Part shown: positions 1-8,356 of the stretch, in pieces | Layout: each line of letters starts with the position of its first letter | How positions within the stretch are numbered: the first letter of the stretch is position 1 | Assembly (NCBI RefSeq): GCF_030012985.1 | Contig: NZ_CP120233.1 | Coordinates: forward strand, 2,153,001 to 2,217,000 | Direction of reading: 5' to 3' | Length of the DNA stretch: 64,000 nucleotides | DNA from: Microbulbifer sp. VAAF005 | Lineage (GTDB): Bacteria; Pseudomonadota; Gammaproteobacteria; Pseudomonadales; Cellvibrionaceae | Translations under genes and position numbers: made by a program | Notes under the pieces: model-generated | Told to the model about the DNA's origin: nothing | The model's input: the letters and a program-made list of their open reading frames with translations, nothing else | Databases searched by the model: none

Positions 1-1266
1 TTCTGCTGCGTTTGGGTTGTTCGCAATAACAACCTGGCCTCTGGGTTCGGCCTTTCGCGCCTGCTCGATAAAGTTCTGAATCATCATGGCGTTGTCTTTT
101 TGCGCAGACTTTTCCAGGTCAGTATTGGGCTGGCGAGTTAGAACTTCCATCTGAAGCGCATCTAAAGAACGATCAAGAGCAGCCCGCTGGCGATCAGCGA
201 CACTCTTTCTATACAGCTGTATAGAGTTTCTATCTGCATTATCGCGAAAACTCAATTGACTAAGTAATTCGTCAAGAGTTGCACCATAGGGCAGCACATA
301 AGTTGCAGGCCCATCCAACTCACCGGATACTCGGATTGAAATAGACTCAATATCGTTATCGCGTACCAATTCTATATGCGCTCCCGGATAGAGGCGTGTG
401 GTCATGGCACTTGCAAGTGGCATATAGTCGGCTTGCTGAAGACCATCAATTACCTGAGTAATTCGTGCAAAGTTCGCCTGGGGGTCAGGTTTTGTTACGA
501 GAAGCATCTCACCCAGTTGGGTATAGGGTCCTGTGAATTCCATCTGTGCAGCTTGCTGCACCGCTCCTTCAACTGTTACCGAACCATTACGAGCACCAAC
601 GACTACAACATCGCCATTGCGAAGTTGTAAAGCAGGCATAATTCCATCCACAAGGAAGCTATACAAGTTTACCTTTTGTATTTCCTCTCCCTGACGCATT
701 ACTTTGATATCAACAAAGCTGCCACTTTGCTCATCGATACCTCCAGCACTATCTAAATAGTAAAGGATCGAGTCTGAGCTAAAGCCGTTATAGAGACCAG
801 GGTTCTTCACAAAGCCTGTTACAAAGACTTTAACCGGCTGGCTCGCCTCCAAGTTGGCATACGCTTGCACATTATTCTTGAATACTCGCTTTACATGACG
901 CAGAACGAAGTCATTCAATGCGCCATTCTTTACTCCAGCAACATGAACTGGGCCAACCTCGGGGACAAAAATATTGCCTTTCGGGTCTACCGGTAACGTC
1001 GCACTAAAGCTATAGGCACCCCAGAGCTGTAGATTAACCTGGTCGCCAATCGATATTCTATAGTCCGGATTAAATCCACTAAATGGCTGATCTTTAAACG
1101 CGCCCTGAAACAGTGACTCCCCAAAAACGGGTATACCTGTCTCAGGCATTTCTGTTGAGGCAACCTCATCAATTAATTGAGTTTCCAATGCTCCGGCCTG
1201 AATACTGGACAGTGAAACCAACAACCCTATACCAAAACTAAAGCGCTTTATTTTTTCAGTAATCAT
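1..1266 (-). CDS. kpsD: Capsular polysaccharide export protein, KpsD/Wza-like (3' end outside window)
   Basis: Outer-membrane/periplasmic polysaccharide export protein that would form the exit channel for capsule made inside the cell. The frame is open from the ATG at 1266 to base 1, about 422 residues, and runs off the window. It starts with a signal peptide (about residues 1-25, hydrophobic FGIGLLVSLSS). A polysaccharide-export domain follows (YRISIGDQVNLQLWG, then DPKGNIFVPEVGPV), and then SLBB-like segments (VKVFVTGFVKNPGLY; ISIRVSGELDGPATYVLPYG). The length and the KpsE/KpsT/KpsM neighbours favour a KpsD-type rather than Wza-type protein. It is the last visible gene of a minus-strand run, 89 bp after kpsE. 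The family call is firm; KpsD versus another OPX subfamily is inference. Confidence 0.85.
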   Translation of the reverse strand, partial: MITEKIKRFSFGIGLLVSLSSIQAGALETQLIDEVASTEMPETGIPVFGESLFQGAFKDQPFSGFNPDYRISIGDQVNLQLWGAYSFSATLPVDPKGNIFVPEVGPVHVAGVKNGALNDFVLRHVKRVFKNNVQAYANLEASQPVKVFVTGFVKNPGLYNGFSSDSILYYLDSAGGIDEQSGSFVDIKVMRQGEEIQKVNLYSFLVDGIMPALQLRNGDVVVVGARNGSVTVEGAVQQAAQMEFTGPYTQLGEMLLVTKPDPQANFARITQVIDGLQQADYMPLASAMTTRLYPGAHIELVRDNDIESISIRVSGELDGPATYVLPYGATLDELLSQLSFRDNADRNSIQLYRKSVADRQRAALDRSLDALQMEVLTRQPNTDLEKSAQKDNAMMIQNFIEQARKAEPRGQVVIANNPNAAE

Positions 1267-1355
1267 TTGCTTGTTCTTTGTAAATTGATATTTACTCTGT
1301 CAGCGACATCAAAAATTCACCGACACTATTCTGTCTTGCAGCCTTTTGTCTGGCG

Positions 1356-2600
1356 CTACATCCTATGATCCCGAATAGTCACAACTAGCATCTTTCCTAT
1401 TCCATAAAGCATTAGCAGAATAATTCCCAAGCTGGCTAGGTTATAGAGCTTGTGCGGATACTCTGCTTTCTCTGCTAACGATGGCTGGGTTACCACCATC
1501 AAGTGCTTAAGTTTACCTGACGCTTCCATACGAGCAGTTTCTAATGCTTTTAAAGAAGCTGCATAGGCATCGGTTGCAAATTGCAAATCGAGTTCAAGAT
1601 TCTGGAAATGAGCACCAAGAAAATTAAGCCGTTGCTCTCCTTCTTCTTCCCCTATCCCCACTAGGCGTACCTTTTCTATCTCAATTTGGTTTTCTAACGC
1701 ATCGATGTCTGCCTGCATGGAGACCACTTGTGATGAATCAGCATTTAGATAGGATTTTGCTGCAGTCAGATTTGCTCGTTGCTCAGCCAATCGCGCCTCT
1801 AGCCCTTGAATAATGGTACTGATACCTTTTGTAAGTTCTTCGGGACTTACAACTTTATGACTATTCTGGAAGTCAAGAATTTCTTGCTTAGTACTGCGTA
1901 ACTTAGCTTGTGCCAAATCAACTTCACTCTTTACAAAAGCCACTTGCTTATCTGCAAGCTGATTGCTGATCTCGTTAACAAAATCTTCTGACTTTTGAAT
2001 AACTGTCTCAACCAATCTTTTAGCAAAAGCCGGGTCGAATGCCTGCATTTCTATAGTAATAATTCCGGTAGCTTCATTATGGATAACACCAATATGATCA
2101 CGATAGTATTTCAGGTAGTCCTCCTGAGTAGCATCTGAAGCCAAGCGCGAAAAGATATCGTGGCTAGTACTTCTGTAATAATCAGCCAAATGTAACGTTT
2201 CATCCAAATACAGGGCCATATCCAATGACTGGATATAGTTCACCACTAAAAACGCATCCTGATTATCTGCTGACATCCCTGGAATTAAAAAACCTAATGC
2301 GGGTGATGCAGCCTGTGAGGAAACACTATCTTTTACGATTAATTGGGTATTGCTTACATAACGCTCAGAAACCCAAAATAGGTAATATCCTGCCATTAGA
2401 ATAAGGGGAAATATGACTAACAGGCCGAGACCTCTGGAATGATAGATTTTTTTGAATAGTTTCCCTTTCCCTTCATTCTCATTGTTGCCGGTTAATTTGA
2501 TAAATAGTTTTTTTGTTTTATATAGAAAACTATTTGATCCTCCCCCTGCTAGCTCAAGGTCTTTTTTTTGCTCTTCAATGACTGGTTCTTTGGCTTCCAT
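1356..2600 (-). CDS. kpsE: Capsule export inner-membrane protein, KpsE/BexC/CtrB family
   Basis: Polysaccharide co-polymerase-like protein that links the inner-membrane ABC exporter to the outer-membrane exit protein. The 414 residues have the family layout: a short cytoplasmic N-terminus, a membrane helix near residues 57-77, a large periplasmic part with long heptad-like helices (about 205-320), and a second membrane helix near 383-405 with a short basic tail. Length is close to the family norm. It follows kpsT by 9 bp on the same strand, so the two are almost certainly cotranscribed. Nothing looks broken. Confidence 0.9.
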   Translation of the reverse strand: MEAKEPVIEEQKKDLELAGGGSNSFLYKTKKLFIKLTGNNENEGKGKLFKKIYHSRGLGLLVIFPLILMAGYYLFWVSERYVSNTQLIVKDSVSSQAASPALGFLIPGMSADNQDAFLVVNYIQSLDMALYLDETLHLADYYRSTSHDIFSRLASDATQEDYLKYYRDHIGVIHNEATGIITIEMQAFDPAFAKRLVETVIQKSEDFVNEISNQLADKQVAFVKSEVDLAQAKLRSTKQEILDFQNSHKVVSPEELTKGISTIIQGLEARLAEQRANLTAAKSYLNADSSQVVSMQADIDALENQIEIEKVRLVGIGEEEGEQRLNFLGAHFQNLELDLQFATDAYAASLKALETARMEASGKLKHLMVVTQPSLAEKAEYPHKLYNLASLGIILLMLYGIGKMLVVTIRDHRM

Positions 2601-2609
2601 AATCGACTC

Positions 2610-3323
2610 TTATGCACTCACTGCCGGCTTAGCTGCGCCACTTTCGGATTGCGGTTTTTTCACTGGTTTTTCGCCCTTGTATAGATCAATAGCCTCATCT
2701 ACGGTATCAAAAATTCTGAGGCCATTTGAATCAAGGTAAATTCCTACATCACAGTTTTTCTTAAGCATCCCCATTGCATGGGCAACGATAATAAAAGAAG
2801 AGTTCTTACGCTTTTCGGCAATAACTTCTTCACATTTCTTTTTAAAGTGAGCATCACCAACAGACATCACTTCATCGACTAAATAAATATCAAAATCTAC
2901 GCCGATACTTAAACCAAAGGCCAAACGCGAACGCATACCAGATGAATAGCTCTTTACGGGTGCATCAAAGTAATTGCCAATCTCGGCAAAATCCTGAACC
3001 CTATCCATCAACTTCCGCTGGGTAGCTCCCCAGATACCGTGGATACCGCAAATAAAGGCCACATTTTCGCGGCCAGTCATGCTTCCTTGAAATCCTCCAG
3101 ATAATCCCATGGGCCAGGAAATTCTCTGATCCGTGACTACCCGCCCATAATCTGGATAATCAATACCACCCATAATCCGCAGTAAAGTTGTTTTCCCAGC
3201 TCCATTACGCCCTAGGATGCCAATATTTTTTCCCTCAGGGAAATTTGCACTTACATCCCTAAAGAGAACCTTTCTTCCATGGGGAGTTCGAAAAGATTTG
3301 GTTAGTTTTTCTAGTCTAATCAT
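2610..3323 (-). CDS. kpsT: Capsule ABC exporter ATP-binding protein, KpsT/CtrD family
   Basis: ATPase of the capsular polysaccharide ABC transporter. Motifs are complete: Walker A GRNGAGKTT, signature YSSGMRSRLAF, Walker B IYLVDEVMSVGD and a switch His in IVAHAMG. I chose the ATG at 3323 (MIRLEKLTKSF, the usual family start, 237 residues) over a start 13 codons upstream, because it gives an ATGA overlap with the end of kpsM, a sign of translational coupling. The last ~25 residues are a low-complexity Lys/Pro/Ala tail. It is the energy-giving partner of kpsM. Confidence 0.92.
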   Translation of the reverse strand: MIRLEKLTKSFRTPHGRKVLFRDVSANFPEGKNIGILGRNGAGKTTLLRIMGGIDYPDYGRVVTDQRISWPMGLSGGFQGSMTGRENVAFICGIHGIWGATQRKLMDRVQDFAEIGNYFDAPVKSYSSGMRSRLAFGLSIGVDFDIYLVDEVMSVGDAHFKKKCEEVIAEKRKNSSFIIVAHAMGMLKKNCDVGIYLDSNGLRIFDTVDEAIDLYKGEKPVKKPQSESGAAKPAVSA

Positions 3324-4237
3324 TGGCTTCTTACCAAATCCCGCCAATTGGCCCGGTAACACAACAGACCGAAAGCCAACATCGAAATTGAAGCACCCAT
3401 TAAGTACTGCAGGCTTCCAAATATTCCATGGTAGTTTTTGAATAGCCCCTCACGTGTCAACTCAATCACATGCAGTATTGGATTCCACGCTAGGTAGACA
3501 TGGTATTCTTGAGGAACTTGCTCCAGAGAAAAGAATACTCCAGACATAAAATACAAAGGTCGTATTAGCATTGGTGACAGCTTTGCAAGCTCAGGGAATT
3601 TTACCCCAACAACACAGAGAGCCAGGCTCAAGCCTAAGCAAAAGCAGAAGAAAAATATATTTACTATCACTAGGAGCAAAAAATTATTGAATGGGCTTGT
3701 GACGCCAAACCAAGCAAACACAATTATTAAGGTAATAATTGTTGCTAGATAGATAGCAAATTCAAGGAGCACCCGTGTAAGTACAGCATCGAAGGGCCTT
3801 AGCTGGCGATAATTAAAGAGCCCTCGATTCGATTCCACTGCTGCCAACCCCTTTTGAAAACAGTGAGTGAAAAATAGGAATGGGGCAATTCCTCCTAGCA
3901 TAAATAGCGGAGTTGGAACACCGGGATAGAATGTATCCTTCAGGAAACTAAAGACTGCAACCAAGACCATAATATGCAGTACTGGTTCGAGAAGCATCCA
4001 GGCATATCCCAGTCGCCACTTGCCAAAGCGAGTTTTCATCTCGCGCACTAGCAATGCGTAAATGACGTCACGCTGAATTTGCCAGACGGAGCGTTGAACT
4101 GATGGATGCATAGCGATTACTTTCTTGGCAATCTGTGAACCAGTCGTTACCCAATCTTGGGTTAAAACTGAGACAATTAATTCAAATAATGTCGAGGCAT
4201 TCTTGAAGCCAAAATGCCTTCGTTTATTGGGTCGCAT
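3320..4237 (-). CDS. kpsM: Capsule ABC exporter permease, KpsM/CtrC family
   Basis: Membrane subunit of the ABC-2-type capsule exporter; it moves lipid-linked polysaccharide across the inner membrane. The family core begins at VIYALLVREMKTRFGKWRLG and is followed by about six hydrophobic segments. As drawn it is 305 residues, longer than the usual ~260. The extra 42 N-terminal residues may not be translated: a second ATG at 4111, preceded by AAGAAAG, gives 263 residues and is a good alternative start. It is the first gene of the visible minus-strand run kpsM-kpsT-kpsE-kpsD, so the promoter should lie in the AT-rich gap upstream. Confidence 0.88.
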   Translation of the reverse strand: MRPNKRRHFGFKNASTLFELIVSVLTQDWVTTGSQIAKKVIAMHPSVQRSVWQIQRDVIYALLVREMKTRFGKWRLGYAWMLLEPVLHIMVLVAVFSFLKDTFYPGVPTPLFMLGGIAPFLFFTHCFQKGLAAVESNRGLFNYRQLRPFDAVLTRVLLEFAIYLATIITLIIVFAWFGVTSPFNNFLLLVIVNIFFFCFCLGLSLALCVVGVKFPELAKLSPMLIRPLYFMSGVFFSLEQVPQEYHVYLAWNPILHVIELTREGLFKNYHGIFGSLQYLMGASISMLAFGLLCYRANWRDLVRSQ

Positions 4238-4890
4238 CTATCAAGATTCGACGCCTCCACTCTGAACCGCTAAGCTTAATTCGAGCTCAATACACCGCAA
4301 AATGGACGCGGAATCCTATCGCAGCGTCTCTTCTTCGTCATTTTTTAATTAATTACGTGCCATTACGTTCGTCCCAACAGTCTAGCTCAAAGCTCCCTAT
4401 AGTGAACGATACGCCCTGCTAGATGATCACCAATGATGATTATCAATTTCTCTATGAATAAGCAGGCGACATCACCAGAATACATATTAGTCGCGGACAA
4501 CAATGCTATCACTCACGTATTTTTCGAATGTGAATGCACAAACAGTTACTGGGAGAAACAGACGCAAAAAGACATCAAAGAAGTATTTAATGCCATACCT
4601 GGTCTAATTACTAAGATCCTCTACTGAATAACAAATAACCAGCTTCAAGTTTCTGGTACACAATCCTTTGCAGGCTTACTCAATAGTTCTGAGCAAAATC
4701 TACGCCAAGATAGATTTAGATAGGAAGCTTAAGGTATTAGAGAAGAAATTATTTGAGCCCTCGAAGTAGAAGCTGCAAACATTTAGCCTAATCTTTACCA
4801 TAATAATTTATACTATCGTATAATATAGCTAAACCATTCTTTATAGCCATAGGCTAGTAAGACACCGAGATTCTCAGTGAGAGAGAATAA
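4238..4890. other. AT-rich intergenic region upstream of the capsule genes
   Basis: About 650 bp without a convincing gene. It must hold the promoter of the capsule run, which reads leftwards. A 64-codon plus-strand frame at 4433-4627 has no ribosome binding site and no recognisable features. Base composition is clearly more AT-rich than the conserved genes elsewhere in the window. Confidence 0.5.
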
Positions 4891-5469
4891 TTAACTACCA
4901 AGTACTACAACTACTTCTGCACTTGTGTACCACTTTGTTTTAGGAACGGCAAGATTCACCTCAGGGAGAGAATAAGGCCTTTTTAGAATCCTTCCACTCG
5001 TATCCCAAATCCTGCCCTCACAGAGATCGACAAAATGTGCAAATTTATGGATATGGCTAGCATTCATCCACTCTCCATAAGGCTCATGATTAGGCTCTAC
5101 AAAATCTACTGAACAGACACGATTAGGGGCATAGGGGTAAAACACAAAGAAATTTTCACTCCCCGAGCGCCATACGTTATCACTGCCCTCAGGCTGAGAG
5201 CTACCCAGAGAGCTAGGATCTTGTAATGACCCTAAGTACTCATTAATGAGTAATTTATCTCTGTCAGTTCGCCGATAAACAGAGAAATAGCCATACTCTC
5301 TGTATTCACCTTTCTTCATGTCTGACAAATCAAACGCATAGGTAGAATCATTCTCAGCTCGATCATTAATACCAAGGCTAAGGAAAAAGGGCATACAGTA
5401 AAATACAGTCCCCCAAAATAATAAAACTCCCATGCAAGCCCATAGCGGTTTTACTTTCAATTGATTCAT
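4891..5469 (-). CDS. Membrane-anchored protein resembling a Rieske protein without cluster ligands
   Basis: 192 residues with one N-terminal membrane helix (about 9-31) and an exported soluble domain. The C-terminal third reads CEGRIWDTSGRILKRP, then VNLAVPKTKW and VVVVLG. That closely follows the end of Rieske subunits, which read CHGSxxDTSGRIxKGP, then LEVPxY and a final VIVIG. The ligand motifs are missing: the CPCHG position is DLCEG here, and no CTHLGC motif occurs upstream. If it is a Rieske fold, it should not bind [2Fe-2S]. No bc1-complex partner is adjacent; the nearest gene encodes a YciI-like protein 125 bp upstream. The fold assignment is inference from a short motif; the gene itself looks real. 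Confidence 0.6.
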   Translation of the reverse strand: MNQLKVKPLWACMGVLLFWGTVFYCMPFFLSLGINDRAENDSTYAFDLSDMKKGEYREYGYFSVYRRTDRDKLLINEYLGSLQDPSSLGSSQPEGSDNVWRSGSENFFVFYPYAPNRVCSVDFVEPNHEPYGEWMNASHIHKFAHFVDLCEGRIWDTSGRILKRPYSLPEVNLAVPKTKWYTSAEVVVVLGS

Positions 5470-5594
5470 TGTCTGCCCCTCAACTACATATTCTCTGCTA
5501 CCTCATTTTGCCTACCGGTTCAATTATGGGCAACATGGGCCACTATGCCTAAGAGACCTATGCAATCAAAAAACTATCATTTTCTTTTTTTCGG

Positions 5595-5885
5595 CTAGGC
5601 CGAAATCAGAAACTCTAACTCTCGTGAGGACTTAGTCGGTATTATTTGTATCATGTCATAATTAGCCAATCCTTCACGATAGAATGGATCTTGTTTAAGT
5701 ATCTGATCTAACGAGGACCGACTATCTATGGTCACTAGGATTACCCCACCTGTGCGAGGTTCCTTACGACCAGAAAGCTGAAAATACCCGAGATCGTAGT
5801 ACTTATTCAAGAATTCAATATGCTCTGAAATAAACTTATCCACTTCCTCAAGGGGCTTTATGTAGGTAAGAGATACTATGAACAT
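5595..5885 (-). CDS. YciI-like protein
   Basis: Small cytoplasmic protein of 96 residues with the YciI-related ferredoxin-like fold pattern: MFIVSLTYIKPLEEVDKFISEH, then a Gly-rich turn (SGRKEPRTGGVILV) and a DPFYREGLANYDMIQI stretch near the end. In YciI proteins the conserved Asp in the DPF motif and an early His are the likely active-site residues; H20 and the DPFY Asp are both present. I prefer the ATG at 5885 to a TTG three codons upstream. The substrate is unknown. Confidence 0.75.
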   Translation of the reverse strand: MFIVSLTYIKPLEEVDKFISEHIEFLNKYYDLGYFQLSGRKEPRTGGVILVTIDSRSSLDQILKQDPFYREGLANYDMIQIIPTKSSRELEFLISA

Positions 5886-6341
5886 GCTGATCAACCTCTA
5901 TTTGAAACTCAAAATATCAGAAGTAGAGATGAGAGATTTATCTTCCATTTAGCTTCTTATAAACATCGATTACCAATCTATAACTCTGGACTTCATTTAG
6001 ACCACTATTGTACCTTCAGGAAAGCTGAAAATTCGGACAAAAATCTCGGTATTGATGCCGAATAAAGAGGAGTCTCTCTAGATAGTATTGCCTTAAGGAA
6101 AAAACCAAAACAAAGTATAATAGGACCTAGAATTATTGAGTAACTGGTTGACAGCTTTCTATTTATCTACTACTCAAAATCCAACTTTAAAAAAAGAAAT
6201 TATTTGTATAATAGTGAACATATAGGTTTTGATTTAACCAGTATTATTAGTTCGGTTAATCTCCAGCATACCTTGCGCAGGCTGGCATAAATAAGCCAAA
6301 GTATTCATCCGTTATTAAATTTAGGATTATACGAATAAATA
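5886..6341. other. AT-rich intergenic region, no gene seen
   Basis: About 455 bp of AT-rich sequence between the YciI-like gene and the remnant of the IS3-split gene. No open frame with a plausible start, no RNA gene and no clear terminator was recognised. Confidence 0.5.
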
Positions 6342-6605
6342 TTATCGGCAGAGAATCATAAAAGCTTCACCTCTTGCTCCACCCACACCTCCACCTACAA
6401 CCTTCCATCCCTCTGGCACTTTGACAGTTTTCTCCGGAACTTCCCCTTTGTTTAATGACCTTCCAGATATATTCCATAAAGTAGCAGCAAAGCACTCATT
6501 TAACTGCTCATCTAATGGTTCTTTATTCTCCTCAGAATCAGCTTCAGCCAAAGCAGTTAGAACGCCAAGATAAACTGATCCTACCCATCAACAACGGACA
6601 CACCA

Positions 6606-7472
6606 CTAAGCGACTAGTTGTTCCTCAAACGCCTCAGGGCTGAGATAGCCATTGGCGCTGTGTAAGCGATTTCGATTGTAGTCTATCTCTATATACTCAA
6701 ATACGGTCTCTCGCATGAGGCACCTTGTGGGAAAGCGGTTACCATGGATTGCTTCTACCTTAAGTGAGTGAAAGAATGTTTCTGCACAAGCGTTATCATA
6801 GCAATTACCTTTGGCGCTCATGCTGCACCGCAGACCATAAGCTGTAATCAAAGATTGATAATCTTTAGAGCAATACTGGCTTCCCCTGTCAGTATGCACG
6901 ATAACATTCGTAGGTTTCTTACGTCGCCATAAAGCCATTTGAAGAGCGTCACAGACCAATGTAGCTGTCATCGTTTCTGACATCGCCCAACCAATAACTA
7001 GCCGACTATATAGGTCTATCACTACAGCCAGATATAACCAACCTTCTTCCGTTCGCAGGTAGGTTATATCCCCAGCCCATTTCTGATTCGGCCCTTCAGC
7101 ATTGAAGTTCTGCTCGAGCAGATTTGGAGCTACTGGCAGACCATGTTTTGAATAGGTTGTGGCTTTATATCTCTTGGCGGCTTTAGCCCGTAGGCCCTGT
7201 CGACGCATGCTGGCAGCAATTGTTTTTTGATTATATTTACTCCCCTCACTGGCCAATTCCTTCGTCAGGCGAGGAGAGCCACTACGTTCTTTACTGGCTA
7301 TAAAGCGCTGCTGTACCAAGCTATCGAGCTGCATTCGGTACTGCTGGTACCTGGATTGGCCGGCCGATCTTGACACCCAGTCGTAAAACCCACTGCGAGA
7401 TACGTTCAATACCTTGGCCATCGCTTTGATGCTGAATTCATGCCTGTGCTTTTGCATGAAGGCGTACCTCAT
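6606..7472 (-). CDS. IS3 transposase OrfB (integrase core)
   Basis: 288-residue catalytic part of the IS3 transposase. It has an N-terminal HTH-like region ([17 protein letters not shown]) and an rve integrase core. The DDE triad is visible as [16 protein letters not shown] and NACAETFF; the E is followed by SLKVE as usual. The start codon overlaps the orfA stop (ATGA). In this family the active enzyme is normally the OrfAB fusion made by -1 frameshifting; OrfB alone may also be made by coupling. No damage is seen. Confidence 0.95.
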   Translation of the reverse strand: MRYAFMQKHRHEFSIKAMAKVLNVSRSGFYDWVSRSAGQSRYQQYRMQLDSLVQQRFIASKERSGSPRLTKELASEGSKYNQKTIAASMRRQGLRAKAAKRYKATTYSKHGLPVAPNLLEQNFNAEGPNQKWAGDITYLRTEEGWLYLAVVIDLYSRLVIGWAMSETMTATLVCDALQMALWRRKKPTNVIVHTDRGSQYCSKDYQSLITAYGLRCSMSAKGNCYDNACAETFFHSLKVEAIHGNRFPTRCLMRETVFEYIEIDYNRNRLHSANGYLSPEAFEEQLVA

Positions 7473-7768
7473 TTCAGGCTCTTTGCAAAGTACGCTGCGG
7501 CCTTTTTTAAGATCGCTAGCTCCTCTGCCTGCTCAGCCAGCTGCCGCTTAAGGCGAGCATTCTCTGTGGCCAGCTCTCTCTCGGCATCCCCTCGGCTCTG
7601 ATGTAACTTAGCCTTGCTTCGCCATCCGTAAATCTGAGAAGGATGTAACCCAAGCTGTTTAGCGGCAACGCTTACCCCAACTTTGAGCGCAAGTGCTAGG
7701 GCATCCTTTCTATATTCCTCTGAGTACTGTTTACGAGTGGTTTTGGTTGGTTTATTTGATCTTGTCAT
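7469..7768 (-). CDS. IS3 transposase OrfA (HTH DNA-binding)
   Basis: 99-residue OrfA with the IS3-type helix-turn-helix ([11 protein letters not shown] to [14 protein letters not shown]) followed by a leucine-zipper-like coiled coil ([19 protein letters not shown]). It binds the element ends and contributes the N-terminus of the OrfAB fusion. It stops four bases into orfB. Confidence 0.94.
   Translation of the reverse strand: MTRSNKPTKTTRKQYSEEYRKDALALALKVGVSVAAKQLGLHPSQIYGWRSKAKLHQSRGDAERELATENARLKRQLAEQAEELAILKKAAAYFAKSLK
7502..7508 (-). promoter_or_regulatory. Programmed -1 frameshift heptamer (A6G) in IS3
   Basis: On the coding strand the codons TTA AAA AAG contain A AAA AAG in the correct phase. 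A -1 slip here continues as GGC CGC AGC and reaches the orfB frame, including its ATG, without a stop. This is the standard IS3 way to make OrfAB. Confidence 0.8.
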
Positions 7769-7878
7769 AGAGCACCTCTGCTGCGTAGTTTATCGCTTAA
7801 GAGAGTGTCCGTCGTTGGTGGGTAGGATCAAACTACTAATCCAAGTAGTCCAGAGAATAAGATGCTGTGCTTTTTCAT

Positions 7879-8356
7879 TGACTTCCTTTTAGTACTAAAT
7901 TTTAAATTTCGTATTTATCCATCCGTTGAGATAGGAACATATAGCCGAATAAAAAGTCAACAAATACTCCTTTTTTTATTTTAGATTGATCCACTTTTTC
8001 TCTATCTAACCAGTCGAAAGATTTCTAAAGTGGAAGATAGATGCTGGGAACTAATTTTTTCCTTATATTGACACGATCAATAACTATCGAAAAGGTGATC
8101 TAAGAGAGTTTTCAAATAGCTCATATGTAGCAGAAACTACATCTAAAGTACCCTCTCATAATATTCGATATGCATGCAACAGCTCTTGCGTAATGTTAGA
8201 AATTTTGTCTAATAGAGAATAGCTCATAATATTTCTTTCAGGCGCCCTCAAATCACAAGTAAATATGACCTTATAAGTGTTCACTCCAATATTAAGAAAT
8301 CAGGGAAATCTGAAAACAGTAGAATAAAATTGCTAATAGAGGACTGCCATATTTAG
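7879..8356. other. AT-rich intergenic region between the two IS elements
   Basis: About 480 bp holding the upstream region of the IS3-split gene (its AAGGAAG ribosome site is at the left edge). No open frame or RNA gene was recognised. Confidence 0.5.

Larger units (their letters stand above)
6576..7830 (-). mobile_element. IS3-family insertion sequence (1255 bp), IS3 group
   Basis: A complete element with 26-bp imperfect terminal inverted repeats. The left end begins TGATCCTACCCATCAACAAC and the right end, read inward, begins TGATCCTACCCACCAACGAC; 24 of 26 positions match. The TGATCCTACCCA ends and the 3-bp duplication fit the IS3 group. It holds orfA and orfB with an A6G slippery heptamer between them. 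Both frames are intact, so the element looks transposition-competent. It interrupts a small secreted-protein gene on the same strand. Confidence 0.95.
6573..7833. repeat. 3-bp target-site duplication of the IS3 element (AAC)
   Basis: AAC at 6573-6575 and at 7831-7833 directly flank the inverted repeats. A 3-bp duplication is usual for this IS3 group, and excising one copy restores the interrupted reading frame, which confirms it. Confidence 0.85.
6342..7878 (-). pseudogene. Small secreted-protein gene split by an IS3 element
   Basis: Removing the IS (6576-7830) and one copy of the 3-bp target duplication AAC joins 7878-7831 to 6572-6342 in perfect frame. The joined frame encodes 92 residues. 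It begins MKKHSILFSGLLGLVVYLGV and continues LTALAEADSEEN, a textbook signal peptide with a cleavage site after ALA. An AAGGAAG ribosome binding site precedes the ATG at 7878. The mature part is acidic at first, then FAATLWNISGRSLNKG and KVPEGWKVVGGGVGGARG, ending MILCR. I do not recognise the family. The insertion lies inside the signal peptide, so the gene is presumably null. The 6342-6551 frame alone is just its 3' part, not an independent gene. Confidence 0.8.

Noticed and set aside
4433..4627. 64-codon plus-strand frame upstream of the capsule genes
   Set aside because: No ribosome site, no family-like features, and AT-rich composition where chance frames are common.
6342..6551. Stand-alone 69-codon gene
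   Set aside because: Its start would be a TTG inside the rejoined frame; it is the 3' part of the IS3-split gene.
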